DNA of 64,000 nucleotides from Symbiodinium sp. CCMP2592. Taxonomy: Eukaryota; Sar; Dinophyceae; Suessiales; Symbiodiniaceae. Position numbers and translations under genes: made by a program. A model generated the notes under the pieces. The model saw nothing but the letters and a program-made list of their open reading frames with translations. It ran no database searches and was not told where the DNA came from. The stretch lies in the NCBI GenBank assembly GCA_905221615.1, contig CAJNDT010001321.1, forward strand, positions 1 through 64,000. The letters are read 5' to 3'. This document shows positions 1 through 12,854 of the stretch, piece after piece (within the stretch, counting starts at the first letter, position 1; every line of letters begins with the position of its first letter).

Positions 1-475
1 AAAGCCTCTTTCAGCCTTCTTGAAAGCCTCCTGAAAACGAATTTGTTCGACTAATATAAGGGGGGATGAAGAGGCTCAAAGCCTCCTTCAGCCTTCTTGA
101 AAGCCTCCTGGAAACGAATTTGTTCGACTAATATAAGGGGAGATGAAGAGGCTCAAAGCCTCTTTCAGCCTTCTTGAAAGCCTCCCGGAAACGAATTTGT
201 TCGACTAATATAAGGGGGGATGAAGAAGCTCAAAGCCTCTTTCAGCCTTCTTGAAAGCCTCCTGGAAACGAATTTGTTCGACTAATATAAGGGGGGATGA
301 AGAGGCTCAAGCCTCTTTCAGCCTTCTTGAAAGCCTCCTGGAAACGAATTTGTTCGACTAATATAAGGAGGGATGAAGAGGCTCAAAGCCTCTTTCAGCC
401 TTCTTGAAAGCCTCCTGGAAACGAATTTGTTCGACTAATATAAGGGGGGATGAAGAGGCTCAAAGCCTCTTTCAG

Positions 476-950
476 CCTCAGGGGGAGTTTGTTCTACCTA
501 TATGAAGGGTCCAGAGCTCAGACGCTGCCCACAAAGGAGTTTGTTCTCTTTTTTTTTTATTCTTATAGTTTTTTGTTTGTTATATGAGGGGTCCAGATCT
601 CGTTCTACCGGTATGACGGGGACCAGAGCTCAGACCTGTGGAAGAGTTTGTTCTACCTATATGAAGGAGTCCAGAGCTCAGACCTGTTCAGGAGGAGCTT
701 CTTCCACCTCGACGAAGGTGTCCAGAGCTCAGACCTGCTCGAAAGGAGTTTGTGTTTCATTTATGAAGGATTGGCAAAGAGAAATGCTTGCAGAATTGTT
801 TCGCTTATTGGGGCGTTAGGAAGGAAAATCTCCTGCAGAATTGTTTCGCTTATTGGGGCGTTAGGAAGGACAATCTCTGGCACAATTGTTCCGCTTATTG
901 GGGCGTTAGGACTATCAATCGATTGCAGAACTGTTTAGCTTATTGCGTGC
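476..950 (+). repeat. 485-bp cassette, copy 1
   Basis: This copy has a T-rich insertion (about 541-590) in its second 51-bp subunit. It has GGATTGGCAAAG where most copies have GGGTTAGCAAAG. Its right edge GCGTGC runs into CTCGTGAAAG rather than CTTCTTGAAAG. Confidence 0.9.
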
Positions 951-2217
951 CTCGTGAAAGCTTTCCTGGAACGAATTTTTTTCGACTATATATAAGTGGG
1001 GATGAGAAGCCCAAACTTCTTTCAGCCGTCTTGACAACTTCCCTGAACGCATTTGTTCGACTAATATAAGGGGGGATGAAAAGGCTCAAAGCCTCTTTCA
1101 GCCTTCTTGAAAGCTTCCTGGAACCGAATTTGTTCGACTAATATAAAGGGGGATGAAGAGGCTCAAAGCCTCTTTCAGCCTTCTTGAAAGCCTCCTGGAA
1201 ACGAATTTGTTCGACTAATATATGGGGGGATGAAGAGGCTCAAAGCCTCTTTCAGCCTTCTTGAAAGCCTCCTGAAACGAATTTGTTCGACTAATATAAG
1301 GGGGGATGAAGAGGCTCAAAGCCTCTTTCAGCCTTCTTGAAAGCTTCCTGGAAACGAATTTGTTCGACTAATATAAGGTGATAGGGTGGAGGAGGCCTTC
1401 AAGCCTCAAAAAAAAAGCCTCTTTCAGCCTTCTTGAAAGCCTCCTGCAAACGAATTTGTTCGACTAATATAATGGGGGATGAAGAGGCTCAAAGCCTCTT
1501 TCAGCCTTCTTGAAAGCCTCCTGGAAACGAATTTGTTCGACTAATATAAGGGGGGATGAAGAGGCTCAAAGCCTCTTTCAGCCTTCTTGAAAGCCTCCTG
1601 GAAACGAATTTGTTCGACGAATATAAGGGGGGATGAAGAGGCTCAAAGCCTCTTTCAGCCTTCTTGAAAGCTTCCTGGAAACGAATTTGTTCGACTAATA
1701 TAAGGGGATGGGTGGACGAAGGCTCAAAATCACAACAGCCCTTCAGCCTTCTTTGAAAGCCTCCTGGAAACGAATTTTGTTCGAATAATAAATGGGGATT
1801 AAGATTTCTCCAAAGCCTCTTTTCAGCCCTTCGTGAAAGCCTCTCCTGGAAACGCCTTTGTTCTGACAATATCAAGTGGTAGATTAAGAGGGCTTCCAGC
1901 CGCCTTTTTCAGCCATCTTGAAAGCCTCCTGGAAACTAATTTGTTCGACTAATATAAGGGGGGATGAAGAGGCTCAAAGCCTCTTTCAGCCTTCTTGAAA
2001 GCCTCCTGGAAACGAATTTGTTCGACTAATATAAGGAGGGATGAAGAGGCTCAAAGCCTCTTTCAGCCTTCTTGAAAGCCTCCTGGAAACGAATTTTTTC
2101 GACTAATATAAGGGGGATGAAGAGGCTCAAAGCTTTTTTCAGCCTTCGTGAAAGCCTCCTGGAAACGAATTTGTTCGACTAATATAAGGGGGGATGAAGA
2201 GGCTCAAAGCCTCTGTC

Positions 2218-2704
2218 AGCCTCAGGAGGAGTTTGTTCTACCTATATGAAGGGTCCAGAGCTCAGACCTGCCCAGCAGGAGTTTGTTCTACTTATATGAA
2301 GGGGTCCAGAGCTCAGACCTGCTCAGGAAGAGTTTGTTGAAGGGGTCCAGATCTCGTTCTACCGGTATGAAGGGGACCAGAGCGCAGACCTGTGGAAGAG
2401 TTTGTTCTACCTATATGAAGGAGTCCAGAGCTCAGACCTGTTCAGGAGGAGCTTCTTCCACCTCGACGAAGGTGTCCAGAGCTCAGACCTGCTCGAAAGG
2501 AGTTTGTGTTTCGTTTATGAAGGGTTAGCAAAGAGAAAGGCTTGCAGAATTGTTTCGCTTATTGGGGCGTTAGGAAGGAAAATCTCCTGCAGAATTGTTT
2601 CGCTTATTGGGGCGTTAGGAAGGACAATCTCTGGCACAATTGTTCCGCTTATTGGGGCGTTAGGACTATCAATCTATTGCAGAACTGTTTAGCTTATTGC
2701 GTGT
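2218..2704 (+). repeat. 485-bp cassette, copy 2
   Basis: Full-length copy with all subunits. It carries AAAGGCTTGC instead of AAATGCTTGC at the 51/45-bp boundary, and its right edge reads GCGTGTCTTC. Confidence 0.92.
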
Positions 2705-3721
2705 CTTCTTGAAAGCTTCCTGGAAACGAATTTGTTCGACTAATATAAGGGGGGATGAAGAGGCCCAAAACTTCTTTCAGCCTTCTTGAAAACTTCCTGG
2801 AAACGAAATTGTTCGACTAATACAAGGGGGGATGCAAAGGCCCAAAGCCTCTTTCAGCCTTCTTGAAAGCCTCCTGGAAACGAATTTGTTCGACTAATAT
2901 AAGGGGGGATGAAGAGGCTCAAAGCTTCTTTCAGCCTTCTTGAAAGCCTCCTGGAACGAATTTGTTCGACTAATATAAGGGGGTGATATCTCAAAGCTTC
3001 CTTTCAGCCTTCTTGAAAAGCCTCCTGGACAACGAATTTGTTCGACTAATCGTAAGGGGGATGAGAGGCTCAAATGCCTCGTCACCTTCTGGAACGCCTC
3101 ATGAAACGAATTTGTTCACTAAATAAAAGGGGGGGATGCATGAGTGCTCAAAGCTCTTTTCAGCCTTCTTGAAAGCCCTCCTGGAAACGAATTTGTTTTC
3201 GACTAATATACGGGGGGATAAGAGTCCAAAGCCTCGTTCCGCCTTCTTGAAAGCCTCCTGCAACGAATTTGTCGACTCATAACAGGGGGATGAACGAATC
3301 TCAAAGCCTCTTCAGCCTTCCCTGAAAGCCCTCCTGCAACGAATTTGTTCGACAATATAAGGGATGAAAAGCGTCAAGCCTTTCAGCCTTCTTGAACCTT
3401 GCCTGAAACGAATTTGTATCGACTATAATAAGGGGGATAAGAGGCTCAAAGCCTCTTTCAGCCTTCTTGAAAGCCTCCTGGAAACGAATTTGTTCGACTA
3501 ATATAAGGGGGGATGAAGAAGCTCAAAGCCTCTTTCAGCCTTCTTGAAAGCCTCCTGGAAACGAATTTGTTCGACTAATATAAGGGGGGATGAAGAGGCT
3601 CAAGCCTCTTTCAGCCTTCTTGAAAGCCTCCTGGAAACGAATTTGTTCGACTAATATAAGGGGGGATGAAGAAGCTCAAAGCCTCTTTCAGCCTTCCTGA
3701 AAGCCTCCTGGAAACGAATTT

Positions 3722-3962
3722 GAAGAAGCTCCTCCTGAACAGGTCTGAGCTCTGGACTCCTTCATATAGGTAGAACAAACTCTTCCACAGGTCTGAGCGC
3801 TGTCCCCTTCAATACCTGGTAGAAACGAGAATCTGACCCCTTCAACACTCTTCCTGAGCCGGTCTGAGCTCGGGACCCCTTCAATAAAGTAAACACACTC
3901 CTGCGGGGCAGGTCGGAGCTCTGGACCCTTCATTAGGTAGAACAAAACTCACTCCTGAGGCT
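3722..3962 (-). repeat. Inverted 5' half of a cassette (first inversion)
   Basis: Reverse complement of the left half of the cassette, abruptly joined on its left to direct 77-bp DNA at GAAACGAATTTGAAG. It is damaged by small indels, unlike its sister at 15061-15300. With 3963-4260 and 4261-4471 it forms one inverted segment of about 750 bp. Confidence 0.88.
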
Positions 3963-4260
3963 GAAAGAGCTTGAGCCTCTTCATCCCCCTTATATTATTC
4001 GAACCAATTCGTTCCAGAGCTTTCAAGAAGGCTGAAAAGGCTTTGGAGCCTCTTCTCCCCCCTTATATTAGTCGAACAAATTCGTTTCCAGGAGGCTTTC
4101 AAGAAGGCTGAAAGAGGGTTTGGGCCTTTGCATCCCCCCTTATATTAGTCGAACAAATTCGTTTCCAGGAAGTTTTCAAGAAGGCTGAAAGAAGTTTTGG
4201 GCCTCTTCATCCCCCCTTATATTAGTCGAACAAATTCGTTTCCAGGAATCTTTCAAGAAG

Positions 4261-4471
4261 GCACGCAATAAGCTAAACAGTTCTGCAATAGATTGATAGT
4301 CCTAACGCCCCAATAAGCGGAACAATTGTGCCAGAGATTGTCCTTCCTAACGCCCCAATAAGCGAAACAATTCTGCAGGAGATTTTCCTTCCTAACGCCA
4401 CAATAAGCGAAACAATTCTGCAAGCATTTCTCTTTGCTAACCCTTCATAAACGAAACACAAACTCCTTTCG
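4261..4471 (-). repeat. Inverted 3' half of a cassette, left arm of palindrome 1
   Basis: This 211-bp reverse complement of the 45-bp block pairs with 4543-4753 across a 71-bp spacer. It carries a private change (GCCACAATAAG where other copies have GCCCCAATAAG) that recurs only in the inverted copy at 15607-15817. Confidence 0.92.
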
Positions 4472-4753
4472 GTCCAGAGCTCAGACCTGTTCAGGAGGAG
4501 CTTCTTCCACCTCGACGAAGGTGTCCAGAGCTCAGACCTGCTCGAAAGGAGGTTGTGTTTCGTTTATGAAGGGTTAGCAAAGAGAAATGCTTGCAGAATT
4601 GTTTCGCTTATTGGGGCGTTAGGAAGGAAAATCTCCTGCAGAATTGTTTCGCTTATTGGGGCGTTAGGAAGGACAATCTCTGGCACAATTGTTCCGCTTA
4701 TTGGGGCGTTAGGACTATCAATGTATTGCAGAACTGTTTAGCTTATTGCGTGC
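4472..4753 (+). repeat. Partial direct cassette, right arm of palindrome 1
   Basis: Direct-orientation cassette lacking its first four 51-bp subunits. It begins exactly at the shared word GTCCAGAGCTCAGACCTG, which is therefore the likely recombination point. Confidence 0.9.
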
Positions 4754-5831
4754 CTTCTTGAAAGCTTCCTGGAAACGAATTTGTTCGACTAATATAAGGG
4801 GGGATGAAGAGGCTCAAAGCCCCTTTCAGCCTTCTTGAAAGCCTCCTGGAAACGAATTTGCTCGACTAATATAAGGGGGGATGAAGAGGCTCAAAGCCTC
4901 TTTCAGCCTTCTTGCAAGCCTCCTGGAAACGAATTTGTTCGACTAATATAAGGGGGGATGAAGAGGCTCAAAGTCTCTTTCAGCCTTCTTGAAAGCCTCA
5001 TGGAAACGAATTTGTTCGACTAATATAAGGGGGGATGAAGAGGCTGAAAGCATCTTTCAGCCTTCTTGAAAGCCTCCTGGAAACGAATTTGTTCGACTAA
5101 TATAAGGGGTGATGAAGAGGCTCAAAGCCTCGTTCAGCCTTCTTGAAAGCCTCCTGCAAACGAATTTGTTCGACTAATATAAGGGGGGATGACGAGGCTC
5201 AAAGCCTCTTTCAGCCTTCCTGAAAGCCTCCTGGAAACGAATTTGTTCGACTAATATAAGGGGGGATGAAAAGGTTCAAAGCCTCTTTCAGCCTTCTTGA
5301 AAGCTTCCTGGAAACGAATTTGTTCGACTAATATAAGGGGGGATGAAGAGGCTCAAAGCCTCTTTCAGCCTTCTTGAAAGCCTCCTGGAAAAGAATTTGT
5401 TCGACTAATATAAGGGGGGATGAAGAGGCTCACCGCCTCTTTCAGCCTTCCTTGAAGCTCCTGGACACTACTTTGTGCGACTAATATAAAGGGGAGGATG
5501 AAGAGGCTCAAAGCCTCTTTCAGCCTTCTTGAAAGCCTCCTGCAAACGAATTGTTCGACTAAATATAGGGGGTGATGAAGAGCCTCAAAGCCTCTGTCAG
5601 CTTCTTGAAAGCCTCCTGTGAACGAATTTGTTTCGCTAATATAAGGGGGGATAAGAGGCTCAAATGCCTCTTTCAGCACTTCTTTAAAGCCTCCTGGAAA
5701 CGAATTTGTTCGACTAATATAAGGGGGGATGAAGAGGCTCAAAGCCTCTTTCAGCCTTCTTGAAAGCCTCCTGGAAACGAATTTGTTCGACTAATATAAG
5801 GGGGGATGAAGAGGCTCAAAGCCTCTTTCAG

Positions 5832-6316
5832 CCTCAGGAGGAATTAGTTCTACCTATATGAAGCGTCCAGAGCTCAGACCTGCTCAGCAGGAGTTTGTTC
5901 TACCTATATGAAGGGGTCCAGAGCTCAGACCTGCTCAGGAGGAGTTTGTTGAAGGGGTCCAGATCTCGTTCTACCGGTATGAAGGGGACCAGAGCTCAGA
6001 CCTGTGGAAGAGTTTGTTCTACCTATATGAAGGAGTCCACAGCTCAGACCTGTTCAGGAGGAGCTTCTTCCACCTCGACGAAGGTGTCCAGAGCTCAGAC
6101 CTGCTCGAAAGGAGTTTGTGTTTCGTTTATGAAGGGTTAGCAAAGAGAAATGCTTGCAGAATTGTTTCGCTTATTGGGGCGTTAGGAAGGAAAATCTCCT
6201 GCCGAATTGTTTCGCTTATTGGGGCGTTAGGAAGGACAATCTCTGGCACAATTGTTCCGCTTATTGGGGCGTTAGGACTATCAATCTATTGCAGAACTGT
6301 TTAGCTTATTGCGTGC
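5832..6316 (+). repeat. 485-bp cassette, copy 3
   Basis: Complete copy. It has GTCCACAGCTC in place of GTCCAGAGCTC in the fourth subunit and TGCCGAATTG in the second 45-bp unit. Confidence 0.92.
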
Positions 6317-7387
6317 CTTCTTGAAAGGTTCCTGGAAACGAATTTGTTCGACTAATATAAGGGGGGATGAAGAGGCTCAAAGCCTCTTTCAGCATTCTTG
6401 AAAGCCTCCTGGAAACGAATTTGTTCGACTAATATAAGGGGGGATGAAGAGGCTCAAAGCCTCTTTCAGCCTTCTTGAAAGCCTCCTGGAAACGAATTTG
6501 TTCGACTAATATAAGGGGGATGAAGAGGCTCAAAGCCTCTTTCAGCCTTCTTGAAAGCCTCATGGAAACGAATTTGTTCGACTAATATAAGGGGGGATGA
6601 AGAGGCTGAAAGCATCTTTCAGCCTTCTTGAAAGCCGCCTGGAAACGAATTTGTTCGACTAATATAAGGGGTGATGAAGAGGCTCAAAGCCTCTTCACTT
6701 CCTTGACAGCCTACCTGCAAACGAAATTTGGTTCACTATATAGGGGGGATGAAGAGGCTCAAAGCCTCTTTCAGCCTTCTTGAAAGCCTCCTGGGAACGA
6801 ATTTGTTCGACTAATATAAGGGGGGATGAAGAGGCTCAAAGCCTCTTTCAGCCTTCTTGAAAGCCGCCTGGAAACGAATTTGTTCGACTAATATAAGGGG
6901 GATGAAGAGGCTCAAAGCTTCTTTCAGCCTTCTTGAAAGCCTCCTGGAAACGAATTTGTTCGACTAATATAAGGGGGGATGAAGAGGCTCAAAGCCTCTT
7001 TCAGCCTTCTTGAAAGCCTCCTGGAAACGAATTTGTTCGACTAATATAAGGGGGGATGAAGAGGCTCACAGCCTCTTTCAGCCTTCTTGAAAGCCTCCTG
7101 CAAACGAATTTGTTCGACTAATATAAGGGGGGATGACGAGGCTCAAAGCCTCTTTCAGCCTTCCTGAAAGCCTCCTGGAAACGAATTTGTTCGACGAATA
7201 TAAGGGGGGATGAAAAGGCTCAAAGCCTCTTTCAGCCTTCTTGAAAGCTTCCTGGAAACGAATTTGTTCGACTAATATAAAGGGGGATGAAGAGGCTCAA
7301 AGCCTCTTTCAGCCTTCTTGAAAGCCCCCTGGAAACGAATTTGTTCGACTAATATAAGGGGAGATGAAGAGGCTCAAAGCCTCTTTC

Positions 7388-7866
7388 CGCTCAGAGGAAG
7401 TTTTGTTCTTACCTAGTGAGGGTCCAGAGGCTCACGACCTGCCCCAGCAGAGTTTGTCTCCTATATGAAGGTCCCGATCTCAACCTACTCAGAAGGGTTG
7501 TTGAAGGGTTCAGATCTCGTTCTACCGGTATGAAGGGGTCCAGAGCTCAGACCTGCGGCAGAGTTTGTTCTACCTATATGAAGGAGTCCAGAGCTCAGAC
7601 CTGTTCAGGAGGAGCTTCTTCCACCTCGACGAAGGTGTCCAGAGCTCAGACCTGCTCGAAAGGAGTTTGTGTTTCGTTTATGAAGGGTTAGCAAAAAGAA
7701 ATGCTTGCAGAATTGTTTCGCTTATTGGGGCGTTAGGAAGGAAAATCTCCTGCAGAATTGTTCGCTTATTGGGGCGTTAGGAAGGACAATCTCTGGCACA
7801 ATTGTTCCGCTTATTGGGGCGTTAGGACTATCAATCTATTGCAGAACTGTTTAGCTTATTGCGTGC
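7388..7866 (+). repeat. 485-bp cassette, copy 4
   Basis: The first 120 bp are full of indels. One T is missing from the second 45-bp unit (GAATTGTTCGC), which breaks the reading frame that stays open in other copies. Confidence 0.88.
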
Positions 7867-8945
7867 CTTCTTGAAAGCTTCCTGGAAACGAATTTGTTCG
7901 ACTAATATAAGGGGGGATGAAGAGGCTCAAAGCATCTTTCAGCCTTCTTGAAAGCCTCATGGAACGAAGTTGTTCGCTAATATAAGGGGGGATTTAAGAG
8001 GCTCAAAGCTTCTTTGCAGCCTTCTTGAAGCCTCCTGGAAACGAAATTTGTTCGACTATATAAGGGGGATGAGAGGCTCAAGCCTCCCTTTCAGCCTCTT
8101 CGAAAGCCTCATGGAACGATTTGTTCGACTAAATATAAGGGGGGATGAGAGGCTGAAAGCACATCTTCAGCCCTTCGTTGTAAAGCCTCCTGGGAAACGA
8201 TTTGTTTCGACCCCTAATAGACGGGTGATGAAAGAAGGCTCAACGCCTCTTTCAGCTTCTTGAAAGCTCCTGCAAACGAATTTTGTTCGACTAATATAGG
8301 GGGATGAACGAGGCTCAAGCCCTTTCAGCCTTCCGAAAGCCCTCCTGGAAAACTATTTGTTCGACTAATAATAAAGGGGATGAAAGGCTCAAAAGCCCTC
8401 TTTCAGCCTTCTTGAAAGCTTCCTGGAAACGAATTTGTTCGACTACTATAAGGGGGGATGAAGAGGCCCAAAACTTCTTTCAGCCTTCTTGAAAACTTCC
8501 TGGAAACGAATTTGTTCGACTAATATAAGGGGGGATGCAAAGGCCCAAAGCCTCTTTCAGCCTTCTTGAAAGCCTCCTGGAAACGAATTTGTTCGACTAA
8601 TATAAGGGGGGATGAAAAGGCTCAAGGCCTCTTTCAGCCTTCTTGAAAGCTTCCTGGAAACGAATTTGTTCGACTAATATAAGGGGGGATGAAGAGGCTC
8701 AAAGCCTCTTTCAGCCTTCTTGAAATCCTCCTGGAAACGAATTTGTTCGACTAATATAAGGGGAGATGAAGAGGCTCAAAGCCTCTTTCAGCCTTCTTGA
8801 AAGCCTCCTGGAAACGAATTTGTTCGACTAATATAAGGAGGGATGAAGAGGCTCAAAGCCTCTTTCAGCCTTCTTGAAAGCCTCCTGGAAACGAATTTGT
8901 TCGACTAATATAAGGGGGAATGAAGAGGCGCAAAGCCTCTTTCAT

Positions 8946-9429
8946 CCTCAGGAAGAGTTGGTTCTCCTATATGAAAGGGTCCCAGCTCAGACCTGCCCAG
9001 CAGGAGTTTGTTCTACTTATATGAATGGGTCCAGAGCTCAGACCTGCTCAGGAAGAGTTTGTTGAAGGGGTCCAGATCTCGTTCTACCGGTATGAAGGGG
9101 ACCAGAGCTCAGACCTGTGGAAGAGTTTGTTCTACCTATATGAAGGAGTCCAGAGCTCAGACCTGTTCAGGAGGAGCTTCTTCCACCTCGACGAAGGTGT
9201 CCAGCGCTCAGACCTGCTCGAAAGGAGTTTGTGTTTCGTTTATGAAGGGTTAGCAAAGAGAAATGCTTGCAGAATTGTTTCGCTTATTGGGGCGTTAGGA
9301 AGGAAAATCTCCTGCAGAATTGTTTCGCTTATTGGGGCGTTAGGAAGGACAATCTCTGGCACAATTGTTCCGCTTATTGGGGCGTTAGGACTATCAATCT
9401 ATTGCAGAACTGTTTAGCTTATTGCGTGC
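8946..9429 (+). repeat. 485-bp cassette, copy 5
   Basis: Complete copy with a damaged first subunit and a GTCCAGCGCTC variant in the fifth. Confidence 0.9.
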
Positions 9430-10351
9430 CTTCTTGAAAGCTTCCTGGAAACGAATTTGTTCGACTAATATAAGGGGGGATGAAGAGGCGCAAAGCCTCT
9501 TTCAGCCTTCTTGAAAGCCTCCTGGAAACGAATTTGTTCGACTAATATAAGGGGGGATGAAGAGGCTCAAAGCCTCTTTCAGCCTTCTTGAAAGCCTCCT
9601 GGAAACGAATTTGTTCGACTAATATAAGGGGTGATGGAGAGGCTCAAAGCCTCTTTCAGCCTTCTTGAAAGCCTCCTGAAACGAATTTGTTCGACTAATA
9701 TAAGGGGGGATGAAGAGGCTCAAAGCCTCTTTCAGCCTTCCTGAAAGCCTCCTGGAAACGAATTTGTTCGACTAATATAAGGGGGGATGAAAAGGCTCAA
9801 AGCCTCTTTCAGCCTTCTTGAAAGCCTCCTGGAAACGAATTTGTTCGACTAATATAAGGGGGGATGAAGAGGCTCAAAGCCTCTTTCAGCCTTCTTGAAA
9901 GCCTCCTGGAAACGAATTTGTTCGACTAATATAAGGGGGGATGAAGAGGCTCAAAGCCTCTTTCAGCCTTCTTGAAAGCCTCCTGGAAACGAATTTGTTC
10001 GACTAATATAAGGGGAGATGAAGAGGCTCAAAGCCTCTTTCAGCCTTCTTGAAAGCCTCCTGGAAACGAATTTGTTCGACTAATATAAGGGGGGATGAAG
10101 AGGCTCAAAGCCTCTTTCAGCCTTCTTGAAAGCCTCCTGGAAACGAATTTGTTCGACTAATATAAGGGGGGATGAAGAGGCTCAAAGCCTCTTTCAGCCT
10201 TCTTGAAAGCCTCCTGGAAACGAATTTGTTCGACTAATATAAGGAGGGATGAAGAGGCTCAAAGCCTCTTTCAGCCTTCTTGAAAGCCTCCTGGAAACGA
10301 ATTTGTTCGACTAATATAAGGGGGAATGAAGAGGCTCAAAGCCTCTTTCAG

Positions 10352-10415
10352 CCTCAGGAGGAGTTTGTTCTACCTATATGAAGGGTCCAGAGCTCAGACC
10401 TGCCCAGAAGAGTTG
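10352..10415 (+). repeat. Cassette stub
   Basis: Only the first 51-bp subunit plus its lead-in (CCTCAGGAGGAG) is present. It then returns to 77-bp units at GAAGAGTTGCCTC, about 240 bp before a complete cassette. Unequal exchange inside the subunits would explain it. Confidence 0.85.
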
Positions 10416-10655
10416 CCTCTTTCAGCCTTCTTGAAAGCCTCCTGGAAACGAATTTGTTCGACTAATATAAGGGGGATGAAGAGGCTCAAAGCCTCTTTCA
10501 GCCTTCTTGAAAGCCTCCTGGAAACGAATTTGTTCGACTAATATAAGGAGGGATGAAGAGGCTCAAAGCCTCTTTCAGCCTTCTTGAAAGCCTCCTGGAA
10601 ACGAATTTGTTCGACTAATATAAGGGGGAATGAAGAGGCTCAAAGCCTCTTTCAG

Positions 10656-11140
10656 CCTCAGGAGGAGTTTGTTCTACCTATATGAAGGGTCCAGAGCTCA
10701 GACCTGCCCAGCAGGAGTTTGTTCTACTTATATGAAGGGGTCCAGAGCTCAGACCTGCTCAGGAAGAGTTTGTTGAAGGGGTCCAGATCTCGTTCTACCG
10801 GTATGAAGGGGACCAGAGCTCAGACCTGTGGAAGAGTTTGTTCTACCTATATGAAGGAGTCCAGAGCTCAGACCTGTTCAGGAGGAGCTTCTTCCACCTC
10901 GACGAAGGTGTCCAGAGCTCAGACCTGCTCGAAAGGAGTTTGTGTTTCGTTTATGAAGGGTTAGCAAAGAGAAATGCTTGCAGAATTGTTTCGCTTATTG
11001 GGGCGTTAGGAAGGAAAATCTCCTGCAGAATTGTTTCGCTTATTGGGGCGTTAGGAAGGACAATCTCTGGCACAATTGTTCCGCTTATTGGGGCGTTAGG
11101 ACTATCAATCTATTGCAGAACTGTTTAGCTTATTGCGTGC
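10656..11140 (+). repeat. 485-bp cassette, copy 6 (canonical)
   Basis: Reference-type copy. Its two overlapping reading frames (81 and 96 codons) are identical at protein level to those of the copies at 19692, 21185, 22730 and 24369. Confidence 0.95.
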
Positions 11141-12369
11141 CTTCTTGAAAGCTTCCTGGAAACGAATTTGTTCGACTAATATAAGGGGGGATGAAGAGGC
11201 CCAAAACTTCTTTCTGCCTTCTTGAAAACTTCCTGGAAACGAATTTGTTCGACTAATATAAGGGGGGATGCAAAGGCCCAAAGCCTCTTTCAGCCTTCTT
11301 GAAAGCCTCCTGGAAACGAATTTGTTCGACTAATATAAGGGGGGATGAAGAGGCTCAAAGCCTCTTTCAGCCTTCTTGAAAGCCTCCTGGAAACGAATTT
11401 GTTCGACTAATATAAGGGGGGATGAAGAGGCTCAAAGCTTCTTTCAGCCTTCTTGAAAGCCTCCTGGAAACGAATTTGTTCGACTAATATAAGGGGGGAT
11501 GAAGAGGCTCAAAGCCTCTTTCAGCCTTCTTGAAAGCCTCATGGAAACGAATTTGTTCGACTAATATAAGGGGGGATGAAGAGGCTGAAAGCATCTTTCA
11601 GCCTTCTTGAAAGCCTCCTGGAAACGAATTTGTTCGACTAATATAAGGGGGATGAAGAGGCTCAAAGCCTCTTTCAGCCTTCTTGAAAGCCTCCTGGAAA
11701 CGAATTTGTTCGACTAATATAAGGGGGGATGACGAGGCTCAAAGCCTCTTTCAGCCTTCCTGAAAGCCTCCTGGAAACGAATTTGTTCGACTAATATAAG
11801 GGGGGATGAAAAGGCTCAAAGCCTCTTTCAGCCTTCTTGAAAGCTTCCTGGAAACGAATTTGTTCGACTAATATAAGGGGGGATGAAGAGGCTCAAAGCC
11901 TCTTTCAGCCTTCTTGAAAGCCTCCTGGAAACGAATTTGTTCGACTAATATAAGGGGGGATGAAGAGGCTCAAAGCCTCTTTCAGCCTTCTTGAAAGCCT
12001 CCTGGAAACGAATTTGTTCGACTAATATAAGGGGGATGAAGAGGCTCAAAGCCTCTTTCAGCCTTCTTGAAAGCCTCCTGGAAACGAATTTGTTCGACTA
12101 ATATAAGGGGGGATGAAGAGGCTCAAAGCCTCTTTCAGCCTTCTTGAAAGCCTCCTGGAAACGAATTTGTTCGACTAATATAAGGGGGGATGAAGAGGCT
12201 CAAAGCCTCTTTCAGCCTTCTTGAAAGCCTCCTGGAAACGAATTTGTTCGACTAATATAAGGGGGGATGAAGAGGCTCAAAGCCTCTTTCAGCCTTCTTG
12301 AAAGCCTCCTGGAAACGAATTTGTTCGACTAATATAAGGGGGAATGAAGAGGCTCAAAGCCTCTTTCAG

Positions 12370-12854
12370 CCTCAGGAGGAGTTTGTTCTACCTATATGAA
12401 GGGTCCAGAGCTCAGACCTGCCCAGCAGGAGTTTGTTCTACTTATACGAAGGGGTCCAGAGCTCAGACCTGCTCAGGAAGAGTTTGTTGAAGGGGTCCAG
12501 ATCTCGTTCTACCGGTATGAAGGGGACCAGAGCTCAGACCTGTGGAAGAGTTTGTTCTACCTATATGAAGGAGTCCAGATCTCAGACCTGTTCAGGAGGA
12601 GCTTCTTCCACCTCGACGAAGGTGTCCAGAGCTCAGACCTGCTCGAAAGGAGTTTGTGTTTCGTTTATGAAGGGTTAGCAAAGAGAAATGCTTGCAGAAT
12701 TGTTTCGCTTATTGGTGCGTTAGGAAGGAAAATCTCCTGCAGAATTGTTTCGCTTATTGGGGCGTTAGGAAGGACAATCTCTGGCACAATTGTTCCGCTT
12801 ATTGGGGCGTTAGGACTATCAATCTATTGCAGAACTGTTTAGCTTATTGCGTGC
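12370..12854 (+). repeat. 485-bp cassette, copy 7
   Basis: Complete copy with CTTATACGAAG, CCAGATCTCAG in the fourth subunit and ATTGGTGCG in the first 45-bp unit. It is followed directly by a CTCCTGCAAACG-type 77-bp unit, so the usual first six units of the block are missing. Confidence 0.93.

Noticed and set aside
1501-1875. Minus-strand frame of 124 codons in the 77-bp array
   Set aside because: It exists only because indels in a damaged patch removed stops; neighbouring units do not keep it.
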